Numbered from the stretch's first letter, positions 1-6,374 are shown. The stretch is 9,392 bases of DNA from an uncultured Collinsella sp. (GCA_900549335.1 UROJ01000046.1:1-9392); one strand, 5' to 3'. The notes: generated by a model from the letters alone, not told the origin. Translations and numbers: made by a program.

Positions 1-177
1 ATCGGAGCACAGCTCCTCGACGGCGCGGCGCACCGTAATGCGGCTCACCTCGTACTGCTCGGCTAGCTCAAGCTCGGACGGAATACGCTCCTTGGGCGCA
101 TAAACACCTTTCTCAATCGCATCCTTGATTTCGTCGTAAATCTGCTGGTAAAGCGGTGCATTTTTGGGCGCAGGCAT
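1..177 (-). CDS. GntR-family transcriptional regulator, N-terminal part (runs off left edge)
   Basis: This is the first 59 codons of a DNA-binding repressor or activator; the rest, including any ligand-binding domain, lies outside the window. Residues 8 to 57 form a GntR winged helix-turn-helix. Its signature is RIPSELELAEQYEVSRITVR at residues 32-51, with the recognition helix around SRITVRRAVEEL. The start is the ATG at 177, which puts the HTH at the usual distance from the N-terminus; only a weak purine-rich ribosome site (AAGAG) precedes it. The next gene inward is YitT, but a dyad (215-227) 38 bases upstream of this start is shared with the PTS and EamA promoters. From that I infer autoregulation and control of the sugar-amine uptake genes. 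The HTH resembles HutC/FrlR-type GntR proteins, but the subfamily cannot be settled without the C-terminal domain. Confidence 0.9.
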   Translation of the reverse strand, partial: MPAPKNAPLYQQIYDEIKDAIEKGVYAPKERIPSELELAEQYEVSRITVRRAVEELCSD

Positions 178-214
178 ATCTGATCGCTCTTATCAAAATA
201 GCTAAATTTCTAAT

Positions 215-227
215 ACGTATATAACGT
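215..227. promoter_or_regulatory. Operator-like dyad ACGT-N5-ACGT before the left GntR gene
   Basis: The sequence is ACGTATATAACGT, two ACGT arms with a 5-base AT spacer, in the AT-rich region upstream of the GntR start. On the minus strand it reads ACGTTATATACGT. The site at 7642-7654 matches it at 11 of 13 positions, and the site within 6360-6374 has the same arms and spacing. A GT-N5-AC core is reminiscent of GntR-type operators. Binding by the adjacent regulator is inferred. Confidence 0.5.
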
Positions 228-268
228 CTAGTTTTATGTTACCTCATATTGATAAAACGATACACCCT

Positions 269-313
269 ACCTACCAAAAAGGGACAGGTTTAATTTGGCA
301 GGTTTTATCTGGG
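269..313. repeat. 45-base dispersed palindromic repeat, copy 1
   Basis: This sequence matches 2403-2447 at 42 of 45 positions. It begins ACCTACCAAAAAGGGACAGG and ends with an AT-rich tail and CTGGG. The first 11 bases are nearly inverted in positions 25-35, so it can fold as a short hairpin with GGGACAGG in the loop. It lies between the left GntR gene and YitT, downstream of YitT's terminator-like hairpin. It may be a REP-like or miniature element; no transposase is in the window. Confidence 0.75.
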
Positions 314-320
314 CAAACGA

Positions 321-356
321 GAGCCCCTCGAATGCAACGGGGCTTTCGAGGGGCTC
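321..356 (-). terminator. Terminator-like hairpin downstream of the YitT gene
   Basis: GAGCCCCTCGAA (321-332) and TTCGAGGGGCTC (345-356) form a perfect 12-base-pair stem with a 12-base loop, about 40 bases past the YitT stop. The trailing sequence on the minus strand (CTCGTTTGCCC) has only a poor T-run. The hairpin is certain; its efficiency as an intrinsic terminator is not. Confidence 0.6.
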
Positions 357-396
357 AAGCGGACAGGATCAGCCGGGCCGGCAAAATGCCAATACC

Positions 397-1404
397 CTAC
401 TTGCCGTCGTCCTGCTGCAGGCTGTCCTGCTCGCTGAGGCGCGCCTGCCTGCTGGCCATGCGCGCGGGCTTGTCGGGATCGGGTACGGCCGTAGGCATGG
501 GCTCGTCGACATGACCGCCCCACCAGCCGCCCACAAAGCTGAGCGTGTGGAACACATTGATCACGGCGCCGGGATCAATGTCGCACACTAGCTTGATAAT
601 GTCCTGGCTCTCATAGGTCGAGACAACGGCGTGCAGCAGATACATCTTTTCGCGGCTGTATCCGCCGATGACCTCGGCACAGCTAATGCCGTGCTGAAAA
701 TGGTTAACATAGGCGGTCATGACCTCGTCTGCCTTGCACGTCGTGATCTGCAGCGTCACACGGTCGTAGCGACGATAGAAACTGTCGATGGTCTTGGTCG
801 AAATAAACTGGAACACGATGGAGTACGCCGCGTTGTCCCAGCCAAACATAAAGCCAAAGATCGCCAGGATAAAGCAGTTGAAACCAAAGATGACGCCCCA
901 GATAGTCTTGCCCGTGTGGTTGGAAACCCACAGCGCGATAAAGTCGGTGCCGCCGGTGGATGCGCCGGACTTTAGCGCGATGGCAGCGCCCAGACCCGAG
1001 ACCACGCCGCCAAAAATGATGAGCATGATCTTGTCGCCCAAAAACGGCGCGAAGTGAAAGACGTTGAGAAACAGCGACGAGAGCACGACCTGCATCATCG
1101 AGAAGATGACGAAGCGCTTGCTAATGCCGCTCCAGCATAGGAGCGCCACGGGAATGTTGAGCGCGAGCATACCGAGCGAGATGTCGACGTGAACGCCGCC
1201 GAGCGAGGTAACGCGATCGAGCAGGACCGCGACGCCGGTAAGACCGCTCGGAAGCAGGTCGGCGGGCTGGATGAACGCCTGGATCAGAAATGTCTGGAGA
1301 ACGGCGGAAATCGTGACCGCCACGGCAGTAATGGCGCGGCGGACGATGGTAAGGCGGCCGAGCACGAGCACGCGGTCCGTGAGCTGATCGATGGCGTTCG
1401 CCAC
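397..1404 (-). CDS. YitT family membrane protein (DUF161 plus C-terminal DUF2179)
   Basis: This is a 335-residue integral membrane protein of the YitT family. Family members have several N-terminal membrane segments and a C-terminal soluble alpha-beta domain; their transported substrate or function is not established. Hydrophobic segments run from about residue 25 to 205, with the family-typical block GASTGGTD at 147-154 and an LLPSGLTGVAVLL block at about 50-62. The DUF2179-like region (about 216-292) contains AEVIGGYSREKMYLL. The tail after 300 is charged and low in complexity. I chose the GTG at 1404 over a TTG at 1425 because AAAGGAG sits 5 bases upstream of the GTG. A TACAAT at 1450-1455 is a likely -10 box. 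The gene is monocistronic between its own promoter and the hairpin at 321-356. No link to the PTS genes is evident. Confidence 0.9.
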   Translation of the reverse strand: MANAIDQLTDRVLVLGRLTIVRRAITAVAVTISAVLQTFLIQAFIQPADLLPSGLTGVAVLLDRVTSLGGVHVDISLGMLALNIPVALLCWSGISKRFVIFSMMQVVLSSLFLNVFHFAPFLGDKIMLIIFGGVVSGLGAAIALKSGASTGGTDFIALWVSNHTGKTIWGVIFGFNCFILAIFGFMFGWDNAAYSIVFQFISTKTIDSFYRRYDRVTLQITTCKADEVMTAYVNHFQHGISCAEVIGGYSREKMYLLHAVVSTYESQDIIKLVCDIDPGAVINVFHTLSFVGGWWGGHVDEPMPTAVPDPDKPARMASRQARLSEQDSLQQDDGK

Positions 1405-1409
1405 GCGGG

Positions 1410-1416
1410 CTCCTTT
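1410..1416 (-). promoter_or_regulatory. Ribosome binding site that decides the YitT GTG start
   Basis: AAAGGAG on the minus strand, 5 bases before the GTG at 1404. It overlaps the reading frame that would start at the upstream TTG, so the GTG is the better start. Confidence 0.75.
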
Positions 1417-1438
1417 CGAAGGCAAATCTGGTTGTGAG

Positions 1439-1468
1439 GCATGCCCGCGATTGTAGCACGGAGCATGC
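1439..1468 (-). promoter_or_regulatory. Probable YitT promoter -10 region between two GCATGC palindromes
   Basis: TACAAT (complement of 1450-1455) is a good -10 box about 46 bases upstream of the GTG start. It is bracketed by two copies of GCATGC (1439-1444 and 1463-1468), 24 bases apart. No convincing -35 box is seen at 17 bases, which would fit an activator-dependent or weak promoter. The GCATGC pair may be an operator; that is only a suggestion. Confidence 0.45.
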
Positions 1469-1542
1469 GGGGGCGCTTCAATTCACCCTCCCTCGACAAC
1501 CAAAGCGGGACCAGCAACCCCACGACCAAAGGCCCAAATAAC

Positions 1543-1661
1543 AAGTGAGTAGACTTTACGCGACCTGCAGAGCACACCCAAAACCGCCACCCCTGTGACC
1601 TGCGGTTTTACTAGAGCAGATGCGCTTTGTGCTCGTCTTGCACCAAAAAGTCTACTCACTT
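1543..1661. repeat. 119-base element bounded by perfect 15-base inverted repeats
   Basis: AAGTGAGTAGACTTT (1543-1557) and AAAGTCTACTCACTT (1647-1661) are exact reverse complements, separated by 89 bases. A related 13-of-15 match, AAGGTCTACTTACTT, occurs at 2526-2540 next to the first deglycase gene. The interior carries no reading frame of note but includes the hairpin at 1580-1609. It resembles a miniature inverted-repeat element or a pair of protein-binding sites. No target-site duplication is obvious. Confidence 0.6.
1580..1609. terminator. Hairpin inside the inverted-repeat element, possible terminator
   Basis: AAAACCGC (1580-1587) and GCGGTTTT (1602-1609) are perfect 8-base arms with a 14-base loop. 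The A/T ends give a short T-run in either direction, so it could act as a weak bidirectional terminator between HAD and YitT. That role is inferred from shape only. Confidence 0.4.
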
Positions 1662-1707
1662 AGTCCGAATCGAAGCCAAACGGATCCAAATAGATGACAA
1701 ATTAAGC

Positions 1708-1755
1708 CAATCCGCAGCAAAAGACGCGTGAATCAGTGCTTCTCGCGGCGGATTG
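1708..1755 (-). terminator. Stem-loop immediately after the HAD stop codon
   Basis: CAATCCGC (1708-1715) pairs with GCGGATTG (1748-1755), and an inner CGCG pair (1725-1728 with 1744-1747) extends the stem past a 9-base bulge. It begins 3 bases after the HAD stop. There is no clean T-run, so it may be a transcript-stabilising 3' structure instead of a true intrinsic terminator. Confidence 0.4.
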
Positions 1756-1758
1756 ACA

Positions 1759-2388
1759 CTACAAAGCGGCCAAAATGTCGGTCAGATTATCGATAACGAC
1801 ATCGGCTCGCGATTGATCGAGGTTGACACCCTCGTGCGGACGCAGCGCCAGGACGCGGGCGCCGGAGCGCTTACCAGCCTCGATGCCCAAAGGCGAATCC
1901 TCTATAACCAGGCACTCGGCAGGCTCCACCCCTAGCGCCTCCATGGCACGCAGGTAGATCTCGGGGTCGGGCTTAAACGCACTGCACTCGTGACCGCTGA
2001 TGGTGTAGTCCAACACGTCGGCGATACCGGCAATCTCCACCAGCTCGTCGATCAACTCGCGATAGGACGAGCTCGCGATGGCACACTTCACGCCACGCTC
2101 GTGCAGCTTGCGCATCACCGGCTCCGTCTGCTCGTTGAGCAGCTCGGCATACGGAACGGGATGGTCCGGGCTATAAACCTGCTTGTACTCCACGCGCAGG
2201 CGCTCGCGCAGCTCAACATCGTCGGGCACCAGTGCCTCCCAAATGGCAGGCTCGTTAGACCCCGAAAGATCGGGGATCTCGTCAAAGTGGAACCCCTTCT
2301 CTTCCATAAACGCCACGCGACGACGGTTGTAGAACCACTCGGTATCGACCAGCACGCCGTCCATGTCAAACAGCACTGCCTTGATCAT
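1759..2388 (-). CDS. HAD-superfamily phosphatase, beta-phosphoglucomutase-like
   Basis: This 209-residue cytoplasmic protein is a complete HAD hydrolase of the beta-phosphoglucomutase/sugar-phosphatase branch. Motif I is FDMDGVLVDTE with nucleophile D8 and acid-base D10. Motif II is the ASSS at 105-108, motif III is K139 in FKPDPEIY, and motif IV is E163-D164 in VIEDSPLGIEAG. Residues 17 to about 90 form a helical cap typical of this branch. I chose the ATG at 2388 because GGGAGGAG lies 6 bases upstream; an in-frame ATG two codons earlier abuts that site, and longer extensions run through a repeat and the terminator of the gene before. It follows the deglycase but is separated by a strong terminator, so co-transcription is doubtful. 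It may act on a sugar phosphate; the substrate cannot be read from the sequence. Confidence 0.9.
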   Translation of the reverse strand: MIKAVLFDMDGVLVDTEWFYNRRRVAFMEEKGFHFDEIPDLSGSNEPAIWEALVPDDVELRERLRVEYKQVYSPDHPVPYAELLNEQTEPVMRKLHERGVKCAIASSSYRELIDELVEIAGIADVLDYTISGHECSAFKPDPEIYLRAMEALGVEPAECLVIEDSPLGIEAGKRSGARVLALRPHEGVNLDQSRADVVIDNLTDILAAL

Positions 2389-2402
2389 ATGCATCTCCTC
2401 CC

Positions 2403-2447
2403 ACCTGCCAAAAAGGGACAGGTTTATTTTGGTAGGTTTTATCTGGG
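2403..2447. repeat. 45-base dispersed palindromic repeat, copy 2
   Basis: This copy differs from the one at 269-313 at only three positions (relative 5, 25 and 31). Positions 5 and 31 face each other in the hairpin, as do 11 and 25. Here the arms pair better than in copy 1: A-T at 11/25 and G-T at 5/31. It sits directly upstream of the HAD ribosome site, so it may shape that gene's leader or promoter. Confidence 0.75.
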
Positions 2448-2474
2448 GCTTTATGACGCGACAGACACGCCCCC

Positions 2475-2511
2475 AAAGCAAAAAGGGGACGGGGCGCAAA
2501 CCCCATCCCCT
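2475..2511 (-). terminator. Rho-independent terminator after the PTS-operon deglycase
   Basis: On the minus strand AGGGGATGGGG, a 6-base loop and CCCCGTCCCCT form an 11-base-pair stem with one G-U pair. A run of T (TTTTTGCTTT) follows, which is the classical intrinsic terminator shape. It lies 33 bases past the deglycase stop and probably ends the PTS operon. Confidence 0.85.
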
Positions 2512-2544
2512 CTCAATCAACCCGTAAGGTCTACTTACTTGTGA

Positions 2545-3528
2545 TTAGTAGGAAAGCTTCCACATGTAGCGACGCATGGTCAGCGGGTGCTGACGGGCCT
2601 CGGCGATCTGGTTGCCGTACTCGCGCATAACGGCGAGGTGCAGCAGCGGGTTGAAGTAGGTGACGACGCTCGCGGGCACGGCGTCAGCCAGGCCGTAGTC
2701 CTTGGAGTCGATCAGAGCGACCTTGGCGCCCATGCGCTCAAGGAAGGTGAGGGCGCGGGCGTCCATCGGACGGGTAGCGCCATCGGACATGAAGAAGACG
2801 TAAGGCTTACCCTCGGTGGAAACCTCGAACGGGCCGTGGAAGTACTCGCCGGTGTTGTAGGCGGCGGCGTCGATCCACTGCATCTCGGTGAACAGGAAGG
2901 CGGCGTGAGAATAAGCCATCTTCTCGGAGGCACCGGAAGCCATGAAGTAGATCATCTTGTCGTCCTTGAAGTCCTCGGCGAACTTCTTGGCGAGCTTCTT
3001 GCAGTGCTGAGCGGCGTTCTCGCAGAGATCGAAGACGTTGGTGAGGCCGGTGATCATGTCCTCGTAGTGGTCATAGCCCTCGGTCTGCTGAAGGATCTCG
3101 ACAGCAAGAGCGATGGCATAGCCGGGCTTCTCGCACTTGGCAGCGTAGTTGGCGTGGAAGCCGTGAACGATGACATGGTCGGCGTCGACGGTCAGAGGGG
3201 AGCCAGCCTTGTTGGTGAGGGAGACGACCGGGCAGTTGTGCTTCTTGGCGGTCTTGTTGGCCTCGACGGTCTCGGGCGTGGAGCCACCGAGGGAGCAAGT
3301 GATCACGAAGGTGTGCTCGTTGACCCAGGAAGGCGTGTCGTAGTTGAACTCGTTAGCGGTGAAGATCTGAACGTTCAGCTTGTCCGTGTTGTTGGCCAGG
3401 AAGTACTTGGCGGGGTAAAGGTCGGACATGGAAGCACCGCAGCCGACGAAGGCGACGCTGTGGATCTCGTGGTTGGACAGGACGTCAGCGACGATCTGCT
3501 TAGGGAGGTTAAGGTCGATCTCGTACAT
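2545..3528 (-). CDS. SIS-domain deglycase, FrlB/GfrE/GfrF/FraB-like (PTS-operon copy)
   Basis: This 327-residue cytoplasmic enzyme has two SIS (sugar isomerase) domains. It probably splits a 6-phosphorylated Amadori product, such as fructoselysine- or glucoselysine-6-phosphate, into sugar 6-phosphate and amine. The first SIS domain holds FVGCGAS (27-33) and the phosphate-binding loop SLGGSTPET (79-87); the second spans about 190-300. GEYFHGPFE (227-235) matches the family's HGP(F/L)E block. E215 and H231 are 16 residues apart, as for the catalytic Glu214/His230 reported for Salmonella FraB. The C-terminus RRYMWKLSY is like the family end. I chose the ATG at 3528 because AAAGGAA precedes it by 8 bases. 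It lies 198 bases after IID and is followed by a strong terminator. It is a diverged paralogue of 7924-8916. The exact substrate is uncertain. Confidence 0.85.
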   Translation of the reverse strand: MYEIDLNLPKQIVADVLSNHEIHSVAFVGCGASMSDLYPAKYFLANNTDKLNVQIFTANEFNYDTPSWVNEHTFVITCSLGGSTPETVEANKTAKKHNCPVVSLTNKAGSPLTVDADHVIVHGFHANYAAKCEKPGYAIALAVEILQQTEGYDHYEDMITGLTNVFDLCENAAQHCKKLAKKFAEDFKDDKMIYFMASGASEKMAYSHAAFLFTEMQWIDAAAYNTGEYFHGPFEVSTEGKPYVFFMSDGATRPMDARALTFLERMGAKVALIDSKDYGLADAVPASVVTYFNPLLHLAVMREYGNQIAEARQHPLTMRRYMWKLSY

Positions 3529-3618
3529 CTGACACATTCCTTTCGATTTTTGCGGCGCCACATTGCCGAGCGCTCGCAGGGTTACCGTGGTTTGGACCGA
3601 GTCGCCGGCCCGTTGAGG

Positions 3619-3649
3619 ATGTGTCAAAGGAACTGTCCCTTTGACACAT
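3619..3649. repeat. 31-base palindrome with a GGGACAG core between IID and the deglycase
   Basis: ATGTGTCAAAGG (3619-3630) and CCTTTGACACAT (3638-3649) are perfect 12-base arms around a 7-base loop. On the minus strand the sequence reads through AAAGGGACAG, the same core as the 45-base repeats. In the operon transcript it would form a strong hairpin about 90 bases ahead of the deglycase start. It may be a REP-like element and may also affect downstream expression. Confidence 0.7.
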
Positions 3650-3660
3650 TTAGGGATGGA

Positions 3661-3693
3661 AGCCTGCCTGGGGTATGGGATGTCAGGCAGGCT
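3661..3693 (-). terminator. Intercistronic hairpin after IID, possible attenuator
   Basis: AGCCTGCCTG (3661-3670) and CAGGCAGGCT (3684-3693) are perfect 10-base arms with a 13-base loop, 33 bases past the IID stop. On the minus strand it is followed by TCCATCCCT, which is not a good T-run. Partial termination or protection of the PTS part of the transcript from 3' decay is more likely than full termination. Confidence 0.5.
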
Positions 3694-3726
3694 CCCCGGG
3701 GAAAGCGATTAGACGCTTGGTCGCGA

Positions 3727-4560
3727 CTAGGCCAGGATGCCGGCCGCGGAGAGGGCGATGCCGCCCACGATGGCGATCACGAGAAGCCAACCGGTGTTGA
3801 CGTTCTTCTTGATGAGCCAGTACATAAGGCCGGTGAGGCCGAGGGAGATCATCTGGGGCATCATGCCGTCCAGGATGTCCTGGATCACGACGGTGCCGTC
3901 AGCGAACTGCAGCGGGGTGGTGGCGCCGATCAGCGTAGCGATCATGCCGCCCACGGACATAAGACCCACGATGCCGCAGACATACATGAGCTTCTCCATG
4001 AGGTCGCCGCCCTGAAGCTTGCTCAGGTACTCGTGGCCGCCCTGATAGCCCATCTTGGCTGCGAACCAAGTGATCAGCACAGAGGGGACGATGGAGATGA
4101 GCATGGCCAGGATCGGGCCCATGATGGAGCCCTGCTGAGCCAGCTGAACGCCCAGGCCAAAGGCGATAACGCGGATGGTGCCCTGGAAGAAGGAGTCACC
4201 GATGCCGGAAAGCGGACCCATGAGGGAGGTCTTGACCGCGTTGATCGAATCGGGATCGAAGTTCTCGGGATCCTTGGCGTACTCCTCCTCCATGGAGGCG
4301 GCGAGGCCCAAGATGAAAGCGCTCGTCTGCGGGGTGCAGTTGTAGAACGCCATGTGACGGTGGTAAGCCTCTTTCTTAGCAGCGAGCTGCTTGGGGTCGG
4401 ACTCGTCCGGATAGAGGCGATCGAGCGTGGGAACCATGCCGTAGAGGAAGCCCATGTTCATCTGACGCTCGTAGTTCCAAGAGGCCTGGATGGCCCAGGA
4501 GCGCCAGAAGAACTGGCTGACCTTCTTGTTCAGGGACACGTCCTTGGTTGCGGTTGCCAT
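3727..4560 (-). CDS. PTS system mannose/fructose/sorbose-family IID component
   Basis: This 277-residue membrane subunit works with IIC to form the transport channel of a mannose-family phosphotransferase permease. Family blocks are visible in order: WNYERQMNMGFLYGMVP (28-44), FYNCTPQTSAFILGL (72-86), and SLMGPLSGIGDSFFQG (112-127), followed by hydrophobic segments at about 128-165, 195-215 and 235-277. The length is normal for IID. The start is the ATG at 4560, with AAGGAGG ahead of it overlapping the IIC stop codon, which implies coupled translation. IIC is 13 bases upstream and the deglycase is the next gene downstream after a 198-base gap with hairpins. The context points to an Amadori compound as the cargo, not plain mannose; that is inferred from the deglycases. 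Confidence 0.95.
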   Translation of the reverse strand: MATATKDVSLNKKVSQFFWRSWAIQASWNYERQMNMGFLYGMVPTLDRLYPDESDPKQLAAKKEAYHRHMAFYNCTPQTSAFILGLAASMEEEYAKDPENFDPDSINAVKTSLMGPLSGIGDSFFQGTIRVIAFGLGVQLAQQGSIMGPILAMLISIVPSVLITWFAAKMGYQGGHEYLSKLQGGDLMEKLMYVCGIVGLMSVGGMIATLIGATTPLQFADGTVVIQDILDGMMPQMISLGLTGLMYWLIKKNVNTGWLLVIAIVGGIALSAAGILA

Positions 4561-4573
4561 AGTGTGTTCCTCC

Positions 4574-5368
4574 TTAGTCTTCGTCGTCTTCGAGCGGATC
4601 GTAGTCGGAATCGACACCGGCGGCTGCATGGGAACCGTTGAACTTGAAGCCCATGAAGACGACAGCCAGGCACACACCGATCAGAGCGACCGCGATGACG
4701 GACAGGTTGAGGTAAGCGGCGAGCAGGAAACCGATGAACAGGAACGGAGTCATACCCTTCTTGATCATCATGGTGAGCAGCAGGGCCAAGCCGTAGGCGG
4801 TCATGATCTTGGTCGAAACGTTAAGACCAGTGGACAGCCACTCGGGAACCATGTTGACGATGGCCTGAACCAGGTCGGTGCCAACAAAAACGGCGAGGAA
4901 GATCGGCAGGAAGTACATGACGGCGTACAGACCGGAGCCGGCGCAGATGTGCATACGGTAGGCGGTCTTGAACTTTCCGTTATCGATCGCGCTATCTGCC
5001 ACATGGGTGAGGGCGGCGATGATGGAACGGAACACGATGCCGAGAAGCTGACCCAGGACGGCGACCGGGATGGCGATCGTCATGGCGGTCTCGGCGGAAG
5101 CATCGGTCAGGCACGCAAAGGCAGCGGCCACGATGCCGCCCAGGACCATATCGGGCGGAACGGCGGCGCCGACCTGCACCAGGCCCATGGACACGAGCTC
5201 GACGGCGGCACCGACGGCAAGGCCGGTGGGCACATCGCCCAGCAGCAGACCGACGAGCGTAGCGCCAACGAGGGGCTGCTCGAAGTTAAGACGACCGAGC
5301 AGGCGGGAGTCCCACATGCAGAACACGCCGACGAGGCCGACGAGCACCGCACTGATGAACGTATTCAT
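4574..5368 (-). CDS. PTS system mannose/fructose/sorbose-family IIC component
   Basis: This 264-residue membrane protein is the sugar-recognising and translocating channel subunit of the permease. The family-typical stretch GDVPTGLAVGAAVELVSMGL (44-63) continues with QVGAAVPPDM (65-74). Hydrophobic segments cover most of residues 1-18, 33-60, 75-120, 145-170, 187-202 and 207-240. The C-terminus is strongly acidic (DSDYDPLEDDED) and probably cytoplasmic. The ATG at 5368 has AAAGGAG six bases upstream. The gene lies 36 bases after IIAB and 13 before IID in one operon. A small hairpin (CAGGC-TTTT-GCCTG on the minus strand, complement of 5386-5399) sits just ahead of its ribosome site and may tune translation. 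Confidence 0.95.
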   Translation of the reverse strand: MNTFISAVLVGLVGVFCMWDSRLLGRLNFEQPLVGATLVGLLLGDVPTGLAVGAAVELVSMGLVQVGAAVPPDMVLGGIVAAAFACLTDASAETAMTIAIPVAVLGQLLGIVFRSIIAALTHVADSAIDNGKFKTAYRMHICAGSGLYAVMYFLPIFLAVFVGTDLVQAIVNMVPEWLSTGLNVSTKIMTAYGLALLLTMMIKKGMTPFLFIGFLLAAYLNLSVIAVALIGVCLAVVFMGFKFNGSHAAAGVDSDYDPLEDDED

Positions 5369-5404
5369 ACCCTTCTCCTTTCAGTCAGGCAAAAGCCTGG
5401 TTGA

Positions 5405-6328
5405 TTACAGCTTGGCGTCGATGTCGACGCTCTGATACGTAGGGGTCTGCTGAACATAGAGCTTGATGCCCATGTCGAGCAGCTGATTGACGTCGGCCTT
5501 CTGGGTGGCGTCGAGGAAGACGGAGCTGTCCTTGCCGCCGACCTGATCGGCACCGTCGTGGTTGGCGGTGGCGCCCAGGTTGATGGCGTCGAGCTTGTAG
5601 CCCTGGCAGAACTGCAGCATCTCGGCAGTGTTGCCAAAGACGAACATGACGCGCTCGCCGAGGGTGTTGAGCTTGTCCATCTTGGCGAGGGCACGCTCGA
5701 CGGTGAAGACGTTCAGGCGCACGCCCTGAGGCTTGGCCAGCTTAAGAGCACCCTTCTTGATGTCATCGTTGGCGGCAGCGTTGTCGACGACGATGATGCG
5801 CTCGGCCTGAACCTTGGTGGTCCAGGTAAAGACGACCTGGCCGTGCAGCAGACGGTAGTCAAGACGTGCGAGGACGATCTTGGCGGGACCGGAGCTGTGA
5901 CGGGGCGCCTTGGCCTTCTTGGCGGGAGCCGCGGCAGCCTCGACCGGTGCGTTGGGGTTGGTCAGGCCGGTGCGGGCCTCGTTGATGAGGGCCGCGAGCT
6001 CGGCGCCCTTGACGGGGACGGGGCTCATAGCGAGCGTCAGTGCCAGCGGAATGTTGAAACCGCTGACAACCGTGAACTTCGTGCCGTTCTTGGAAAGCTC
6101 GACCATGTTGTTGTTGACCGAGCTGCCGAGCATATCGGTCAACACATAGACGGTGTCGTCCGTGTTGAACGTGGCGATCATGGCGTCCACCTTATTGGTG
6201 ATGGGCTCCTTGTCGTCACGAGCAAGCGACACGACGTGGACGTTCGACACGTCGCCGAGAACCATCTCGAGCGTGTCTTTGGCGCCTGCGGCCAGGCCGC
6301 CATGGGATGCGAGAATGATCTGATTCAT
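5405..6328 (-). CDS. PTS system mannose-family fused IIA-IIB component
   Basis: This 307-residue cytoplasmic protein passes phosphate from HPr to the sugar entering through IIC-IID. The IIA domain (1 to about 122) carries the phospho-acceptor H9 in ILASHGGLA and the family Asp D65 in LTDMLGSS. An Ala/Pro/Lys-rich linker (about 124-147) follows. The IIB domain (about 149-307) carries the second phospho-acceptor H162 in LDYRLLHGQVVFTW, where most relatives have RIDDRLIHGQV. IIAB fusion is common in this family. The ATG at 6328 follows a strong GGAGGAGG site. It is the first gene of the operon IIAB-IIC-IID-deglycase, with a TATAAT box and an operator-like dyad immediately upstream. Because the PTS phosphorylates during uptake, no separate sugar kinase is needed, and none is seen. 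Confidence 0.95.
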   Translation of the reverse strand: MNQIILASHGGLAAGAKDTLEMVLGDVSNVHVVSLARDDKEPITNKVDAMIATFNTDDTVYVLTDMLGSSVNNNMVELSKNGTKFTVVSGFNIPLALTLAMSPVPVKGAELAALINEARTGLTNPNAPVEAAAAPAKKAKAPRHSSGPAKIVLARLDYRLLHGQVVFTWTTKVQAERIIVVDNAAANDDIKKGALKLAKPQGVRLNVFTVERALAKMDKLNTLGERVMFVFGNTAEMLQFCQGYKLDAINLGATANHDGADQVGGKDSSVFLDATQKADVNQLLDMGIKLYVQQTPTYQSVDIDAKL

Positions 6329-6354
6329 CTTGCCTCCTCCTTTTCGTTATGGTC

Positions 6355-6360
6355 ATTATA
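6355..6360 (-). promoter_or_regulatory. PTS operon promoter -10 box
   Basis: TATAAT on the minus strand is a perfect -10 hexamer 26 bases upstream of the IIAB start, giving a leader of roughly 20 bases. No good -35 box lies at 16 to 18 bases, which suggests that an activator helps. Its upstream base overlaps the dyad at 6360-6374. Confidence 0.65.
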
Positions 6361-6374
6361 ACGTCTTATACGTT
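6360..6374. promoter_or_regulatory. Operator-like dyad AACGT-N5-ACGTT at the PTS promoter
   Basis: AACGTCTTATACGTT is a perfect dyad with 5-base arms and a 5-base spacer. It lies where RNA polymerase would contact the -10/-35 spacer, so a bound protein would block the PTS promoter. The same ACGT-N5-ACGT form occurs before the left GntR gene and, less exactly, before EamA. The regulator is inferred to be the left GntR protein. Confidence 0.6.

Larger units (their letters stand above)
1405..1758. other. 354-base intergenic region between the HAD gene and YitT
   Basis: I find no plausible gene here. From right to left it holds a stem-loop just after the HAD stop (1708-1755), a 119-base element with 15-base inverted ends (1543-1661) enclosing a further hairpin (1580-1609), and the YitT promoter and ribosome site (1410-1468). 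Short frames crossing it on either strand lack ribosome sites and are interrupted or overlap the YitT or HAD gene. Confidence 0.7.

Noticed and set aside
269..2447. CRISPR-like repeats
   Set aside because: The 45-base repeat has only two copies, more than 2 kb apart, with genes between and no spacer array.
2389..2520. Longer N-terminus for the HAD protein
   Set aside because: The extension would be encoded by the 45-base repeat and part of the preceding terminator, and the ribosome site supports the ATG at 2388.
3529..3627. Longer N-terminus for the first deglycase
   Set aside because: It would cover part of the 31-base palindrome and lacks a ribosome site; AAAGGAA supports the ATG at 3528.
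2587..4641. Open frame of 684 codons on the plus strand
   Set aside because: It lies antisense across the deglycase and IID genes, which have clear family motifs and ribosome sites. Its composition (Gly, Val, Asp, His rich) is what GC-rich antisense frames give.
6240..6252. Another ACGT-N5-ACGT match inside the IIAB gene
   Set aside because: The spacer TCGAC is GC-rich, unlike the three upstream sites, and it lies in coding sequence. A chance match is likely, though an internal operator is not excluded.
4490..6361. Plus-strand frames opposite IIC and IIAB
   Set aside because: Antisense to PTS genes with catalytic histidines and family blocks in the right places; no ribosome sites of note.
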